The notes under the pieces: generated by a model | Database searches by the model: none | The model's input: the letters and a program-made list of their open reading frames with translations, nothing else | Told to the model about the DNA's origin: nothing | Part shown: one piece after another, positions 17,948 to 26,889 of the stretch | Numbering within the stretch: the stretch's first letter is position 1 | How the letters are laid out: every line of letters starts with the position of its first letter | Origin: Pseudomonadota bacterium | GTDB taxonomy: Bacteria > Pseudomonadota > Gammaproteobacteria > Burkholderiales > Ferrovaceae | Length of the DNA stretch: 32,629 nt | Reading direction: 5' to 3' | Assembly (NCBI GenBank): GCA_021811005.1 | Contig: JAJZPY010000003.1 | Location: 1-32,629, forward strand | Position numbers and translations under genes: made by a program

Positions 17948-19102
17948 TCAGCGCGTTGTTCCCCTTTCCCACTGCAACCGGAAGCGCCCGTCGCTTTCAC
18001 GCACCACGTCCGTTCCGAAAGGGCGGGATTCACGCGACAGCGTGTTGAACAGCCAGTCGGCTCCGGCCATTCCCGCATGGCGCACCTGCAGGGCACGAAT
18101 CTCGGTGGGGACCAGCGTGAACGACAGCAGTTGCCCGCTTGCGGCGTCCAGCACCGGAAAATACATGAACGAAAAACCCGAGCCGAAGGCATCGTATCCC
18201 TGGATGCCTTCGTAATCGTTGAGGAAATCGCCGCAGCCATACAGGATGGGCCGGCCGCGGTGAATTTCGATGGCCTTGATGTGATGGGAAGAATGCCCGT
18301 GCACCAGGTCCACGCCAGCCGTGTCGATCAGGCCGTGCGCAAAATCCCTTGCTTCCCGTGAAACAGTGAAATCCCAGTTGCTGCCCCAGTGGATGGACAG
18401 CACCGCCAGGTCGCCTGGCCGTTTTTCCCCATGCACCCGTTCCGCCACGTCCTGCAAGGCGGCGGGCGACAGGTCGGCAAGCCGGCAGACGCCCGGCTGT
18501 CCCGGGCCTGCGGACCATTCTGCCGGCACCCCGCTGTCGTCGGTGGCGCAGGAAAATACCAGCAGGCGCCCTTTGCCGGGCAGTTCCAGAATGGCAGGAG
18601 CCTGGGCCGCGGCATCGTTGCGTCCGGCGCCAGCACAATGGATGCCGGCCCGGTGCAGGGTGTCCAGGGTTTCCGTCAGGCCCAGGCGGCCCCAGTCCAG
18701 CAGATGATTGTTGGCGAGCGTGCAGCAGTCGATGGCGGCCGCGGTCAGGCAGGCGGCGTTGGCCGGATGCATGCGATAGTGCACCGCCTTGCCGGGCCAG
18801 GGGTGCGCGCTGGTGGTGAGCGCGGTTTCCAGATTGATGATGCGCGCGTCCGGACGCTGGTGCCGCAATTCGGCCAAGGCGTCCCCCCACACGTACGAAA
18901 AATCCGCGGGGCGCCGGATCGGCCCTGACACGCGCTCGGCCAGACGCACGTAATCAAGCGCCGAGCGCGCCACGGATTCTGTGAGCTGTGGCTGGCCCGG
19001 GTGGGGCAGGATCTGGTCGATGCCGCGTCCGGTCATGACGTCGCCGCACAGGAACAGGGATACGGGAAGCGCGGGGTCCATCCTTGTCACCGTGCGGGGC
19101 AT
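17948..19102 (-). CDS. CapA-family metallophosphatase-like protein
   Basis: A 384-residue protein of the CapA/PgsA family (poly-gamma-glutamate-type polymer genes, calcineurin-like fold). Motifs in order: CGDVMTGRGID near the N-terminus (metal-binding GD), INLETALT, LANNHLLDWG, VLSIHWGSNWDF, VHGHSSHH and the late ILYGCGDFLNDYEG. All the usual Asp, Asn and His ligands are present. There is no obvious signal peptide or membrane helix, which differs from membrane-anchored CapA. No other capsule or PGA genes are nearby, so polymer synthesis is doubtful and a general hydrolase role is possible. The start could instead be ATG 19081; neither has a well-spaced ribosome site. It is divergent from the L,D-transpeptidase gene. 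Confidence 0.85.
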   Translation of the reverse strand: MPRTVTRMDPALPVSLFLCGDVMTGRGIDQILPHPGQPQLTESVARSALDYVRLAERVSGPIRRPADFSYVWGDALAELRHQRPDARIINLETALTTSAHPWPGKAVHYRMHPANAACLTAAAIDCCTLANNHLLDWGRLGLTETLDTLHRAGIHCAGAGRNDAAAQAPAILELPGKGRLLVFSCATDDSGVPAEWSAGPGQPGVCRLADLSPAALQDVAERVHGEKRPGDLAVLSIHWGSNWDFTVSREARDFAHGLIDTAGVDLVHGHSSHHIKAIEIHRGRPILYGCGDFLNDYEGIQGYDAFGSGFSFMYFPVLDAASGQLLSFTLVPTEIRALQVRHAGMAGADWLFNTLSRESRPFGTDVVRESDGRFRLQWERGTTR

Positions 19103-19149
19103 TTGCTACGTTGGCAGTTGAGCAGGAAGGTCCTGCCGGAGCCCTTGGA

Positions 19150-20103
19150 ATGCAGTCCATGCTTCAAAAAACCTTGCAGGGAGCAGCCGTGTTGCTCGGT
19201 CTGGCTTTCCAGTCCGTTTTGGCGGCCACCTACCCGCTCCCGCCTGGCGCGGACCTGGTGGGGCGCGTGCAGGAAGTGGTGGCGACGGCACAGGACACGC
19301 TGCTCGACATCGCGCGGCGCCACGATCTGGGCTACGACGAAATCATCGCGGCCAACCCCAAGGTCGATCCCTGGCTGCCGGGTGCCGGCACGCGCGTGGT
19401 GTTGCCCACCCAGTTCATCCTGCCGGACGGCCCGCGGCGCGGCATCGTGGTGAACCTGGCCGCCATGCGCCTGTTCTATTTTCCGGTACCTGCAGCGGGG
19501 GAAGTCCCGGAAGTGGTCACGTTTCCCATCGGCATCGGGCGCATGGGCTGGAATACGCCCCTGGTGTCCACCCGCATCGCCTCCAAGGTGGCTGACCCCG
19601 TCTGGCATGTGCCCCCGTCCATCCAGCAGGAACATGCACAGGAAGGGGAAGTGCTGCCCGAATCGGTTCCTGCCGGCCCTGACAACCCGCTGGGTGACTT
19701 TGCCTTGATGCTCGATTTGCCGGGCTACCTCATTCATGGCACCAACAAGCCTTACGGGGTGGGGCGGCGCGTGAGCCATGGCTGCATCCGCCTGTATCCG
19801 GAAGACGTCGCCGACCTGTTTCGCCAGGTGAGCACTGGCCTTGCGGTCCGTTTCGTGGATCAATCCAATCTGGCAGGCTGGCTTGACGGCCGGCTTTATC
19901 TGCAGGCCCATGTGCCGCTCGCGGGCGATGCGGGGTCGGCCGCCAACCTGACCGCCATGGTGGACGCCGTACTCACCCAGGCGCATCGGGTGCCGGGCAC
20001 CGTCGTGGACTGGGATCTGGCCCTGAAACTGACGCGCGAAGCGCACAACCTGCCCGTTCCCGTCTTGCTCCCGGCGGTCCCTGCAGCGGAACCCGCACAC
20101 TGA
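19150..20103 (+). CDS. L,D-transpeptidase (ErfK/YbiS type)
   Basis: A periplasmic enzyme that makes peptidoglycan cross-links or attaches lipoproteins to it. The 317-residue protein has a signal peptide (MQSMLQKTLQGAAVLLGLAF...LAA). A LysM-like segment follows (TLLDIARRHDLGYDEIIAANP...VVLPT), then the YkuD domain with HGTNKPYGVGRRVSHGCIRLYPED, including the catalytic SHGC (His 210, Cys 212). This layout matches the YbiS/ErfK/YcfS group that links Lpp to peptidoglycan. ATG 19150 is chosen for a direct start of the signal peptide and GGAG 9 nt upstream; the track start at 19084 would overlap capA. An Ala-zipper lipoprotein with a C-terminal Lys is its convergent neighbour. Confidence 0.93.
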   Translation: MQSMLQKTLQGAAVLLGLAFQSVLAATYPLPPGADLVGRVQEVVATAQDTLLDIARRHDLGYDEIIAANPKVDPWLPGAGTRVVLPTQFILPDGPRRGIVVNLAAMRLFYFPVPAAGEVPEVVTFPIGIGRMGWNTPLVSTRIASKVADPVWHVPPSIQQEHAQEGEVLPESVPAGPDNPLGDFALMLDLPGYLIHGTNKPYGVGRRVSHGCIRLYPEDVADLFRQVSTGLAVRFVDQSNLAGWLDGRLYLQAHVPLAGDAGSAANLTAMVDAVLTQAHRVPGTVVDWDLALKLTREAHNLPVPVLLPAVPAAEPAH

Positions 20104-20121
20104 ACCGGATTCACCGCTTCC

Positions 20122-20451
20122 TTATTTCTGCAGGGACTTCTGGAACATGCGGTTGCACTTTTCTTCGGTTTCCTTGCAGGCAGCCTTGGTGCTGGCGGCC
20201 ATCGCACGGGCCTCATCCGCCGCTTTCAGGGCGGCCGCTGCCGAAGCTTTCGCTTCATTCGCGCTGGCCTGGGCTGTCTGGGCTGAAGTGGCCGCTGCTT
20301 CGGCGCGCGCCACGGCTTCGTCTGCGGTGGCCTGGGCGTGACGGGCCGCGGCCGCGGCATTGTTGACCTCCTCGGTGGTGGCGCATCCAGCCAGGCCGAA
20401 ACCGGTCAGCAGGGCGGCCAGCGTCAGCAAGTGTTTGGCTCGGTAGGACAT
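20122..20451 (-). CDS. Ala-zipper outer-membrane lipoprotein (Lpp/OprI-like)
   Basis: A 109-residue lipoprotein. The signal ends in the lipobox LAGC (lipidated Cys in GLAGCATTEE). The mature chain is a continuous alanine-rich coiled coil (AAAARHAQATADEAVARAEAA...), as in the OprI/Lpp alanine-zipper family. It ends in KSLQK, a C-terminal lysine that in Lpp is the residue linked to peptidoglycan. Two Cys (CKETEEKC) near the C-terminus could form a disulfide between subunits. The start was moved from 20550 to ATG 20451, where AAGGAGAA lies 6 nt upstream. The adjacent convergent L,D-transpeptidase gene supports an envelope-tethering role. Lpp homologues are usually shorter (about 58 mature residues in E. 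coli). Confidence 0.9.
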   Translation of the reverse strand: MSYRAKHLLTLAALLTGFGLAGCATTEEVNNAAAAARHAQATADEAVARAEAAATSAQTAQASANEAKASAAAALKAADEARAMAASTKAACKETEEKCNRMFQKSLQK

Positions 20452-20588
20452 GACGATTCTCCTTGTTGAAATAACACGGGATGACAGGAATACCCCGATC
20501 TGCCAAATTGGAACCCTATACCCCTGTTGCCCAAGGCTGAATACATGCAACTACCTATACGTACTGCCCCTTATTCCGGAGCCGTCGC

Positions 20589-21335
20589 ATGCTGCCGGTT
20601 CTGATGGTGACCGGTGCGTCCCGCGGCATCGGGGCTGCCGTGGCGCGGCTGGGTGCCGCCGCGGGTTACGCCGTGTGCGTCAATTACCGCAGGGATCGCA
20701 CTGCGGCTGAACGCGTGGTGGCGGATATTGCGCGGGCAGGGGGCCGGGCTGTCGCCCTGCAGGCCGACGTATCCGTGGAAGCCGAAGTGGTGGCCCTGTT
20801 CCAGGCCGTGGATGCGACCTTGGGTCCTGTGGACGCCCTGGTGAACAATGCGGGCATCCTGGCCCCCCAGGCCCGGGTGGAGGCCATGGATGCCGCGCGC
20901 CTGGAGCGGATCCTGGCCGTCAATGTGACCGGCAGTTTCCTGTGCGCGCGCGAAGCGGTGCGGCGCATGTCCACCCGGCACGGCGGGCGCGGCGGCGCCA
21001 TTGTCAACCTGTCATCCCGCGCGGCGCGCCTGGGGGCAGCCGGGGAGTATGTGGACTACGCGGCGGCCAAGGCGGCGGTGGACACGCTCACCGTGGGGCT
21101 GGCCCGGGAAGTGGCTGCGGAAGGCATCCGGGTCAACGCGGTTAGTCCCGGAGTGATCTACACCGACATTCATGCCAGCGGCGGCGAGCCCGGACGGGTT
21201 GAACGGGTGAAGGAGAGCGTCCCCATGAAGCGCGGCGGTCAGCCCGAGGAAGTGGCGCGCGCCGTGCTCTGGCTGCTGTCGAAGGAGGCTTCGTACACCA
21301 CCGGCACTATCCTGGACGTGTCGGGCGGACGCTAG
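20589..21335 (+). CDS. Short-chain dehydrogenase/reductase (FabG-like)
   Basis: A 248-residue classical SDR. The Rossmann cofactor motif TGASRGIG is at 8-15, NNAGIL marks the helix after strand 4, the catalytic Ser is in LSSRAARLG, and YAAAK (Tyr 157, Lys 161) completes the active site. PGVIYTDIHASGG follows, and the C-terminus is TTGTILDVSGGR. An NR-RD-type region after strand 2 (NYRRDR) suggests NADP(H) preference. Substrate is unknown: 3-oxoacyl-ACP, sugar or generic carbonyl reductase are all possible. CGGAG lies 8 nt before ATG. It stands alone, and a strong terminator follows. Confidence 0.9.
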   Translation: MLPVLMVTGASRGIGAAVARLGAAAGYAVCVNYRRDRTAAERVVADIARAGGRAVALQADVSVEAEVVALFQAVDATLGPVDALVNNAGILAPQARVEAMDAARLERILAVNVTGSFLCAREAVRRMSTRHGGRGGAIVNLSSRAARLGAAGEYVDYAAAKAAVDTLTVGLAREVAAEGIRVNAVSPGVIYTDIHASGGEPGRVERVKESVPMKRGGQPEEVARAVLWLLSKEASYTTGTILDVSGGR

Positions 21336-21343
21336 GAGCAAAA

Positions 21344-21370
21344 AAAACGCCCTGCAGGGCAGGGCGTTTT
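21344..21370. terminator. Bidirectional rho-independent terminator
   Basis: A 12-bp perfect stem AAAACGCCCTGC / GCAGGGCGTTTT with an AGG loop. It has T-runs reading out on both strands and lies between the convergent SDR and c4-cytochrome genes. Confidence 0.9.
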
Positions 21371-21406
21371 GAGTGCGAAGTCTGTGCTTCGCTTGACTTG
21401 TGTTTT

Positions 21407-22126
21407 TTACTTCAGCGATTGCAGGTAGAGCGACACTTCGTGCTTCTGCATGTCGCTCAGGCCATGGGCGATGCCTTCCATGGCCACACCCGCCGGACGC
21501 TCAAGGTCATCACCATTCGAGTTCAGGTGATGTTTCTCGTTTTCCTCTTCACGCTGGGCGTCGTCGTTGAAAGCCATCAGCTGCTTGTAGAGGTAGTCCG
21601 CATGCTGGCCGGCCAGACGGGGAATCGGGCCATTGCCTTCGGCATTGGCGCCGTGGCAAGCCATGCAGGGCGGAACTGCCTTTTCCAGGAAACCTTCGTT
21701 GAAGATTTTCTGGCCGGCTTTCACCATGGCCGGATCGGCCTCGGCAGTGCCGGGGTTGGGCAACGGTTTCTGATGCGAGAAGTATTCGGCCAGTTCCTTC
21801 ATCTGCTTCGGCGTCATGTCGCGGGTGATGCCCCACATCATGGCCTGGCCGGCATCATCCTTGCGGTGGTGCGTCTGGAATTCCTGCAGTTCAGCCACGA
21901 TGTACACTTCCTGCTGACCTGCCAGGATCGGGAACGTCGGGTTGACCGAATTGCCGTTCACGTTGCTGCCCACGTCGCCGTGGCAAATGGAACACACTTG
22001 CTGGGCCAGGGTGTGACCCGACACGTCGGGATTGAGCAGGCTGCGGCTGCGGTCAAGACCCGTGGAGCAGGCACTCAATGCCAGCGCAACGGCCGAAAGG
22101 GTCAGAATTTTGGTGATCTGTTTCAT
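21407..22126 (-). CDS. Dihaem cytochrome c4-type lipoprotein (Cyc1-like)
   Basis: A 239-residue periplasmic electron carrier. A lipobox (LALSAC, Cys 20) anchors it to a membrane. Two c-type haem sites follow: CSICH at 45-49 and CMACH at 154-158, in two homologous halves each ending with a Met-containing ligand segment (MMWGITRDM; GVAMEGIAHGLSDM). This is the cytochrome c4 fold. In acidophilic iron oxidisers the c4-type Cyc1 takes electrons downstream of the outer-membrane Cyc2; the gene directly after the cyc2-like gene (13 bp apart) fits that pairing. ATG 22126 (MKQ) is preferred over 22132 because GAGAGGG is then 5-6 nt upstream. Confidence 0.9.
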   Translation of the reverse strand: MKQITKILTLSAVALALSACSTGLDRSRSLLNPDVSGHTLAQQVCSICHGDVGSNVNGNSVNPTFPILAGQQEVYIVAELQEFQTHHRKDDAGQAMMWGITRDMTPKQMKELAEYFSHQKPLPNPGTAEADPAMVKAGQKIFNEGFLEKAVPPCMACHGANAEGNGPIPRLAGQHADYLYKQLMAFNDDAQREEENEKHHLNSNGDDLERPAGVAMEGIAHGLSDMQKHEVSLYLQSLK

Positions 22127-22139
22127 ATTCATCCCTCTC

Positions 22140-23549
22140 TTAGTAGATCAACGTGGCGTAGAGCATGGACGTGTTGAAGTCATGCGCGCTCAGGTTGTTG
22201 GCGCCGGCCATTTGACCGCTCGTGCCACCCATCTGGGTGTAGAACGTGTACATATAGCCGATGCGGATATTTTGTGCCGGGGCCCAGAACACGCTTGGCA
22301 TCCAGGACTGCCAGTTGGGGCTGCCGTTGGGCGTGAACGCATACAGGCCGGTGTCGTTGCTGCCGGTAGCCCCATGGTAGAACAGCATGGCGCCGTACTT
22401 GGCCTTGTAAATGTAGGTCACGTCAGCCCAGGTTTCGTTCAGGGTGTCCGTGGGGTTGGTCGGAACCAGGCCCGAGGAGTTCGGCATGCCCAGGACGTTG
22501 TTCATGTCCTCGTGGGTGACACGGAAGTGGGCCGAGAAGTAGTGCGGGTCGAGCACGTACTGGTACTGGGCATCAATGCCGTAGTCGCGGTAGGTGCTGA
22601 CGGAGCCGGACCAGTCGGAATACCCCAGAACGTCGTTGTTATGAACATACGACGTCATGCCGTGGATACCGGCCTGGAAGCTGTGGGGACCCCATTCCTT
22701 GTTGTAGGCAAAACGGTAGTAGGGGGACGGATCCAGTTCAGGCACGCCACCGGAGCCCGTGGCACCACCCGTCATGAAAGACAGGGGACCGTGGGTGATG
22801 GACTTGTACACGCCCAGTTCGCCGTACCAGGTTTTGTCCTTGAACACGTAGGCACCTGCACCCACTTCGGCATGTTGGGCCGATGAGCCCATCAGGAAGG
22901 TTCCGGGAGCTTGCGCGCCACCACCGTTGAAGTAGCCGATCCAGTCGGAAGTCCAGTTTTCCGTGCTGTTCCACACATCGGACATGGTGGAGCGGTTGTT
23001 GGCATAGAAACCGTAAATCAGGTCGGTGTCCTTGCCCACAATGCGGTCCGCCCAGCGGAATTCCGTGTTGTCGATGCCGGAAGACTGGGTGTACTGGCTG
23101 CCTGACGTGATGTTGCCGTCATACTTGTTCCAGGTCCACTGCACGAAGGCACCGAGGTTATCGGTGATGTGGCCGCCGGTGAACAGGCTGACCACCTGCA
23201 GGTCAAACGAGGACGACGGTGCGCTCCCGTTGCCAGCAGCCGGGGTGGTGTTGGTGTAGTACTGGCGTGCGGTTTGCAGCATGACCGCAACCGGCGGACG
23301 GTCGATGTTGGTGGTGAGGTTGAAAATATCGTTCGCGTTGCCCAAGGTGTAACCGGTCAACTTGAACATGCGGCCCAGCGAAGTGAGCTGCGGATACTCG
23401 CCACCCACGTGACAGGCGACGCATTTGAAACCGGTCTGTCGTGCAAAGACCGGGATGGCACTGGCATCCATCGAGGCTGCCAGGGTTACCACACCCAAGA
23501 GCGCGAGCAATGGTCGCCGCGCCCTTTCCAGCAGGCTTGTTAACTTCAT
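22140..23549 (-). CDS. Fused cytochrome-porin, Cyc2-like
   Basis: A 469-residue outer-membrane protein. The signal peptide ends at DASA (residue 31). Next is IPVFARQTGFKCVACHVGGE with a single haem c motif (Cys 43, Cys 46, His 47), then PQLTSLGRMFKLTGYTLG. The remaining about 400 residues are aromatic-rich, amphipathic and Gly/Asn/Ser-rich, as in a large beta-barrel, and the chain ends in Tyr (ATLIY), as outer-membrane barrels often do. This one-haem-plus-barrel build is that of Cyc2, the outer-membrane iron oxidase. The start was moved from 23657 to ATG 23549 (GGGGG 8 nt upstream, signal peptide directly after). Related cytochrome-porins occur in non-iron-oxidisers, so Fe(II) as substrate is an inference. 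Confidence 0.8.
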   Translation of the reverse strand: MKLTSLLERARRPLLALLGVVTLAASMDASAIPVFARQTGFKCVACHVGGEYPQLTSLGRMFKLTGYTLGNANDIFNLTTNIDRPPVAVMLQTARQYYTNTTPAAGNGSAPSSSFDLQVVSLFTGGHITDNLGAFVQWTWNKYDGNITSGSQYTQSSGIDNTEFRWADRIVGKDTDLIYGFYANNRSTMSDVWNSTENWTSDWIGYFNGGGAQAPGTFLMGSSAQHAEVGAGAYVFKDKTWYGELGVYKSITHGPLSFMTGGATGSGGVPELDPSPYYRFAYNKEWGPHSFQAGIHGMTSYVHNNDVLGYSDWSGSVSTYRDYGIDAQYQYVLDPHYFSAHFRVTHEDMNNVLGMPNSSGLVPTNPTDTLNETWADVTYIYKAKYGAMLFYHGATGSNDTGLYAFTPNGSPNWQSWMPSVFWAPAQNIRIGYMYTFYTQMGGTSGQMAGANNLSAHDFNTSMLYATLIY

Positions 23550-23646
23550 CGTGAAACCCCCTAAGTGTTTTTCTGAAGGAACTGCGTACAGCTGATTGCT
23601 TGCGGGCGCTTTGTTATTAGTTGGGACAAACACCCGCTGGGCATAG

Positions 23647-23673
23647 CTTCTATTCACACGCTTGTAATGTCAA
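23647..23673 (-). promoter_or_regulatory. Candidate cyc2 operon promoter
   Basis: On the minus strand a perfect TTGACA (23673-23668) is followed after 15 bp by TAGAAG (23652-23647). The -35 is good, the -10 and spacing are weak. It would give a leader of about 90 nt before the Cyc2-like ATG. Confidence 0.4.
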
Positions 23674-23722
23674 GACGAAGTCGCAAAAACGCAACAAGAG
23701 AAAACCCAAGGAAGGCACAAAT

Positions 23723-23750
23723 GCAACATGCCTCCGGAAAGGCATGTTGC
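23723..23750 (-). terminator. Terminator-like hairpin after tkt
   Basis: An 11-bp stem GCAACATGCCT / AGGCATGTTGC with a 6-nt loop lies 23 nt past the tkt stop. Only a weak T-rich stretch follows. It probably ends the Calvin-cycle operon before the cyc2 promoter. Confidence 0.7.
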
Positions 23751-23772
23751 GATGCAGTATGATTTTTTGAAG

Positions 23773-25770
23773 TTACAGGATGTTCCGGACGGTCTGGGCG
23801 AGCCCTTCGGCGGTCAGGCCGAAGTGTTTGAAAAGGGCGCCGGCGGGTGCCGACTCGCCAAAAGTGTCGATGCCCAGCACGGCCTTGCAGCCGTATTTCC
23901 ACCACAGGGCGGTGCTGCCGGCTTCCACCGCCACCTTGGGGATGTGGGGCGGAAGCACGGCTTCGCGGTAGTCGCGTTCCTGCAGGTCGAAGGTGGTGGT
24001 GGCGGGCATGGACACCACGCGCACCGGAATGCCTTCCGCTGCCAGCAGTTTCTGCGCTTCCACCGCCAGCCCCACTTCCGATCCGGTGGCGATCAGCACG
24101 GCCTGGGCCATGCCTTCCGCTTCGCGCAGCACGTAGCCGCCACGCGCGATGTCCACGATCTGCTCGGGCGTACGCGACTGGAATGGCAGGTTCTGGCGGC
24201 TGAAGATGAGGCAGGTGGGCCCATGGGCGCGGCGCACGGCCGATGACCAGGCCACGGCCGTTTCTGTGGTGTCGCAGGGGCGCCACACGTCCATGTGGGG
24301 AATCAGGCGCAGGGTGGAGACGTGTTCCACTGACTGGTGGGTGGGGCCGTCTTCGCCCAGACCGATGGAGTCGTGGGTAAACACGAAAATCGAACGGATT
24401 TTCATGAGGGCGGCCATGCGCAGGGCGTTTTTGCTGTAGTCGGAGAACGTCAGGAACGTGCCGCCATAGGGAATGAAGCCGCCATGCAGGGTGATGCCGT
24501 TCATCATGGCGCTCATGCCGAACTCGCGCACGCCGTAGCTCAGGTAATTGCCCGGCTTGACGGCATCCAGCGGCACGCTGCCGCTCCAGTTGGTGAGGTT
24601 GGATCCCGTAAGGTCGGCCGAGCCGCCAAAAAATTCCGGCAGCACCGGTCCGAACGCTTCCAGGGTGTTCTGGCTGGCCTTGCGGGTGGCGATGGTTTCG
24701 CCCTTGTCGCGGCACTTGGCAATGAACTCCAGGGCCGATATTTCAAACTGGGCCGGCAGTTCCCCTTTCATGCGGCGCAGGAATTCCGCCGCTTCTGCGG
24801 GATAGGCCGCCTGATAGGCCTTGAAGCGCTGGTTCCATTCGGTTTCCTGGGCTTCGCCGCGGGGGCGGGCATCCCAGGCCTGGTAGGCGTCGGCGGGAAT
24901 TTCAAAGGGACCGTAAGCCCAGCCCAGGGTCATGCGCACGGCCGCGATTTCGTCGGGGCCCAGCGGGCTGCCGTGCACGTCGTGGGTGCCGGCCTTGTTG
25001 GGACTGCCGTGGCCGATGATGGTCTTGCAGCAGATGAGGGTGGGGCGGTCACTTTGCTTGGCCGCCTCGATGGCGTCCGAAATTTCCGCCACGTCATGGC
25101 CGTCCACGCCGCGCACCACGTTCCAGCCGTACGCTTCGAAACGCTTGGGCGTGTCTTCGGCAAACCAGCCCGTGACATGGCCGTCGATGGAAATGCCGTT
25201 GTCGTCCCAGAACGCGATCAGCTTGCGCAGTTTCAGGGTGCCGGCCAGCGAACAGGCTTCCTGACTTACGCCTTCCATCATGCAGCCATCGCCCATGAAC
25301 ACGTAGGTGTGATGGTCCACCAGGGTGTGACCGGGGCGGTTAAACTGTTCGCCCATCATGCGTTCGGCCAGCGCCATGCCCACGGCGTTGGCGATGCCCT
25401 GGCCAAGCGGGCCGGTGGTGGTTTCCACGCCCGGCGTGAGGCCGTATTCGGGATGCCCCGGCGTTTTGCTGTGCAGTTGCCGGAAATGCTTGATTTCGTC
25501 CATGGACAGGTCATAGCCCGTCAGGTGCAGCAGGGTGTAGAGCAGCATGGACGCATGCCCGTTGGACAGGACGAAACGGTCACGGTCGGCCCAATGGGGG
25601 TTGGCCGGGTTGTGCCTGAGGTGGCGTCCCCACAGGGCCACCGCCATTTCGGCCATCCCCATGGGGGCGCCGGGATGGCCGGAATTGGCCTTTTGCACGG
25701 CGTCCATGGAAAGGACGCGGATGCTGTTGGCCATGAGCGTGGTGTGCTGGCGGGCAAGGCCTTCGGTCAT
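23773..25770 (-). CDS. tkt: Transketolase (Calvin cycle / pentose phosphate)
   Basis: A 665-residue thiamine-diphosphate enzyme moving two-carbon units between sugar phosphates; in the Calvin cycle it works with FBP aldolase and FBPase to regenerate ribulose-5-phosphate. The N-terminal domain has [10 protein letters not shown] and the thiamine/metal motif [27 protein letters not shown] and [14 protein letters not shown] follow in the order expected. Length is standard. The track start is a TTG (25779); ATG 25770 is preferred, with AGAG about 11 nt upstream. It is the last gene of fbp-prk-gph-fba-tkt, 30 bp from fba. Confidence 0.97.
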   Translation of the reverse strand: MTEGLARQHTTLMANSIRVLSMDAVQKANSGHPGAPMGMAEMAVALWGRHLRHNPANPHWADRDRFVLSNGHASMLLYTLLHLTGYDLSMDEIKHFRQLHSKTPGHPEYGLTPGVETTTGPLGQGIANAVGMALAERMMGEQFNRPGHTLVDHHTYVFMGDGCMMEGVSQEACSLAGTLKLRKLIAFWDDNGISIDGHVTGWFAEDTPKRFEAYGWNVVRGVDGHDVAEISDAIEAAKQSDRPTLICCKTIIGHGSPNKAGTHDVHGSPLGPDEIAAVRMTLGWAYGPFEIPADAYQAWDARPRGEAQETEWNQRFKAYQAAYPAEAAEFLRRMKGELPAQFEISALEFIAKCRDKGETIATRKASQNTLEAFGPVLPEFFGGSADLTGSNLTNWSGSVPLDAVKPGNYLSYGVREFGMSAMMNGITLHGGFIPYGGTFLTFSDYSKNALRMAALMKIRSIFVFTHDSIGLGEDGPTHQSVEHVSTLRLIPHMDVWRPCDTTETAVAWSSAVRRAHGPTCLIFSRQNLPFQSRTPEQIVDIARGGYVLREAEGMAQAVLIATGSEVGLAVEAQKLLAAEGIPVRVVSMPATTTFDLQERDYREAVLPPHIPKVAVEAGSTALWWKYGCKAVLGIDTFGESAPAGALFKHFGLTAEGLAQTVRNIL

Positions 25771-25800
25771 GATGGGCAATCTCTGAAAAGGGAATGGGGA

Positions 25801-26865
25801 TTAGCGGATTTTCGGGGCCAGCTCGCCCTTGGCGTAGCGCTCGCTCATGGCTTCCATGGAAAGGGGCTTGATCTTGCTGGCCTGGCCCGCGCTGCCGAAG
25901 GCTTCGAAGCGCAGCTTGCAAATGCCCATGGCGGCCTTGCGGGCGTCGATCAGGAACTTGCGCGGGTCGAATTCGGAAGGGTTCTTGAACAGGTGGGCGC
26001 GAATGGCGCCGGTCATGGCGAGCCGGATGTCGGTGTCGATGTTGACCTTGCGCACCCCGTGCTTGATGGCTTCCACGATTTCTTCCACCGGTACGCCGTA
26101 GGTTTCCTTGATGTCGCCGCCGTTGGCGCGGATCACTTCCAGCCAGTCCTGGGGCACGGAAGAGGAACCGTGCATCACGAGGTGGGTGCCGGGAATGCGC
26201 GCATGGATTTCCTTCACGCGCCAGATGGCGAGCGTTTCGCCGGTGGGGGCCTTGGTGAACTTGTAGGCGCCGTGGCTGGTGCCGATGGCGATGGCGAGCG
26301 CATCCACGCCGGTCTGGCGCACGAAATCGGCGGCCTGTTCGGGGTCGGTGAGCAGCTGGTCGTGGGAAAGCTTGCCTTCCGCGCCATGGCCGTCTTCCTC
26401 GCCCATCATGCCGGACTCCAGCGAGCCCAGGCAGCCCAGTTCGCCTTCCACCGACACGCCCACGGCATGGGCCATGTCCACCACCTGTTTGGTGGTGCGC
26501 ACGTTGTATTCAAACGTGGAGGGAGTCTTCATGTCTTCCATGAGCGAGCCGTCCATCATCACGCTGGAAAATCCGGAGCGGATGGAACGCTGGCACACGG
26601 CCGGGCTGGCGCCATGGTCCTGGTGCATGCACACCGGAATGTCGGGATACATTTCCACCGCCCCTTCGATCAGCTTGCGCAGGAACGGTTCGCCGGCATA
26701 TTTCCGGGCGCCGGCGGAACCCTGCATGATCACCGGGCTGTTGACGGCGCTCGCCGCTTCCATGATGGCCTGGATCTGCTCCAGGTTGTTGACGTTGAAG
26801 GCGGGCAGGCCATAGCCGTTTTCAGCTGCGTGATCGAGCAGTTGCCGGAGGGAAATGAGAGCCAT
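25801..26865 (-). CDS. fba: Class II fructose-bisphosphate aldolase
   Basis: A 354-residue zinc aldolase: fructose-1,6-bisphosphate or sedoheptulose-1,7-bisphosphate formation in the Calvin cycle. The class II signature is clear: [11 protein letters not shown] near the start, HQDHGAS with a metal His, [36 protein letters not shown] and KVNIDTD. The length fits the CbbA-type subgroup of proteobacterial autotrophs. AAGGAAAA lies just upstream of ATG 26865. It is placed between gph and tkt in the carbon-fixation operon, so a CO2-fixing role is more likely than plain glycolysis. Confidence 0.97.
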   Translation of the reverse strand: MALISLRQLLDHAAENGYGLPAFNVNNLEQIQAIMEAASAVNSPVIMQGSAGARKYAGEPFLRKLIEGAVEMYPDIPVCMHQDHGASPAVCQRSIRSGFSSVMMDGSLMEDMKTPSTFEYNVRTTKQVVDMAHAVGVSVEGELGCLGSLESGMMGEEDGHGAEGKLSHDQLLTDPEQAADFVRQTGVDALAIAIGTSHGAYKFTKAPTGETLAIWRVKEIHARIPGTHLVMHGSSSVPQDWLEVIRANGGDIKETYGVPVEEIVEAIKHGVRKVNIDTDIRLAMTGAIRAHLFKNPSEFDPRKFLIDARKAAMGICKLRFEAFGSAGQASKIKPLSMEAMSERYAKGELAPKIR

Positions 26866-26889
26866 GATTTTTCCTTGGATGTTTTAAAT

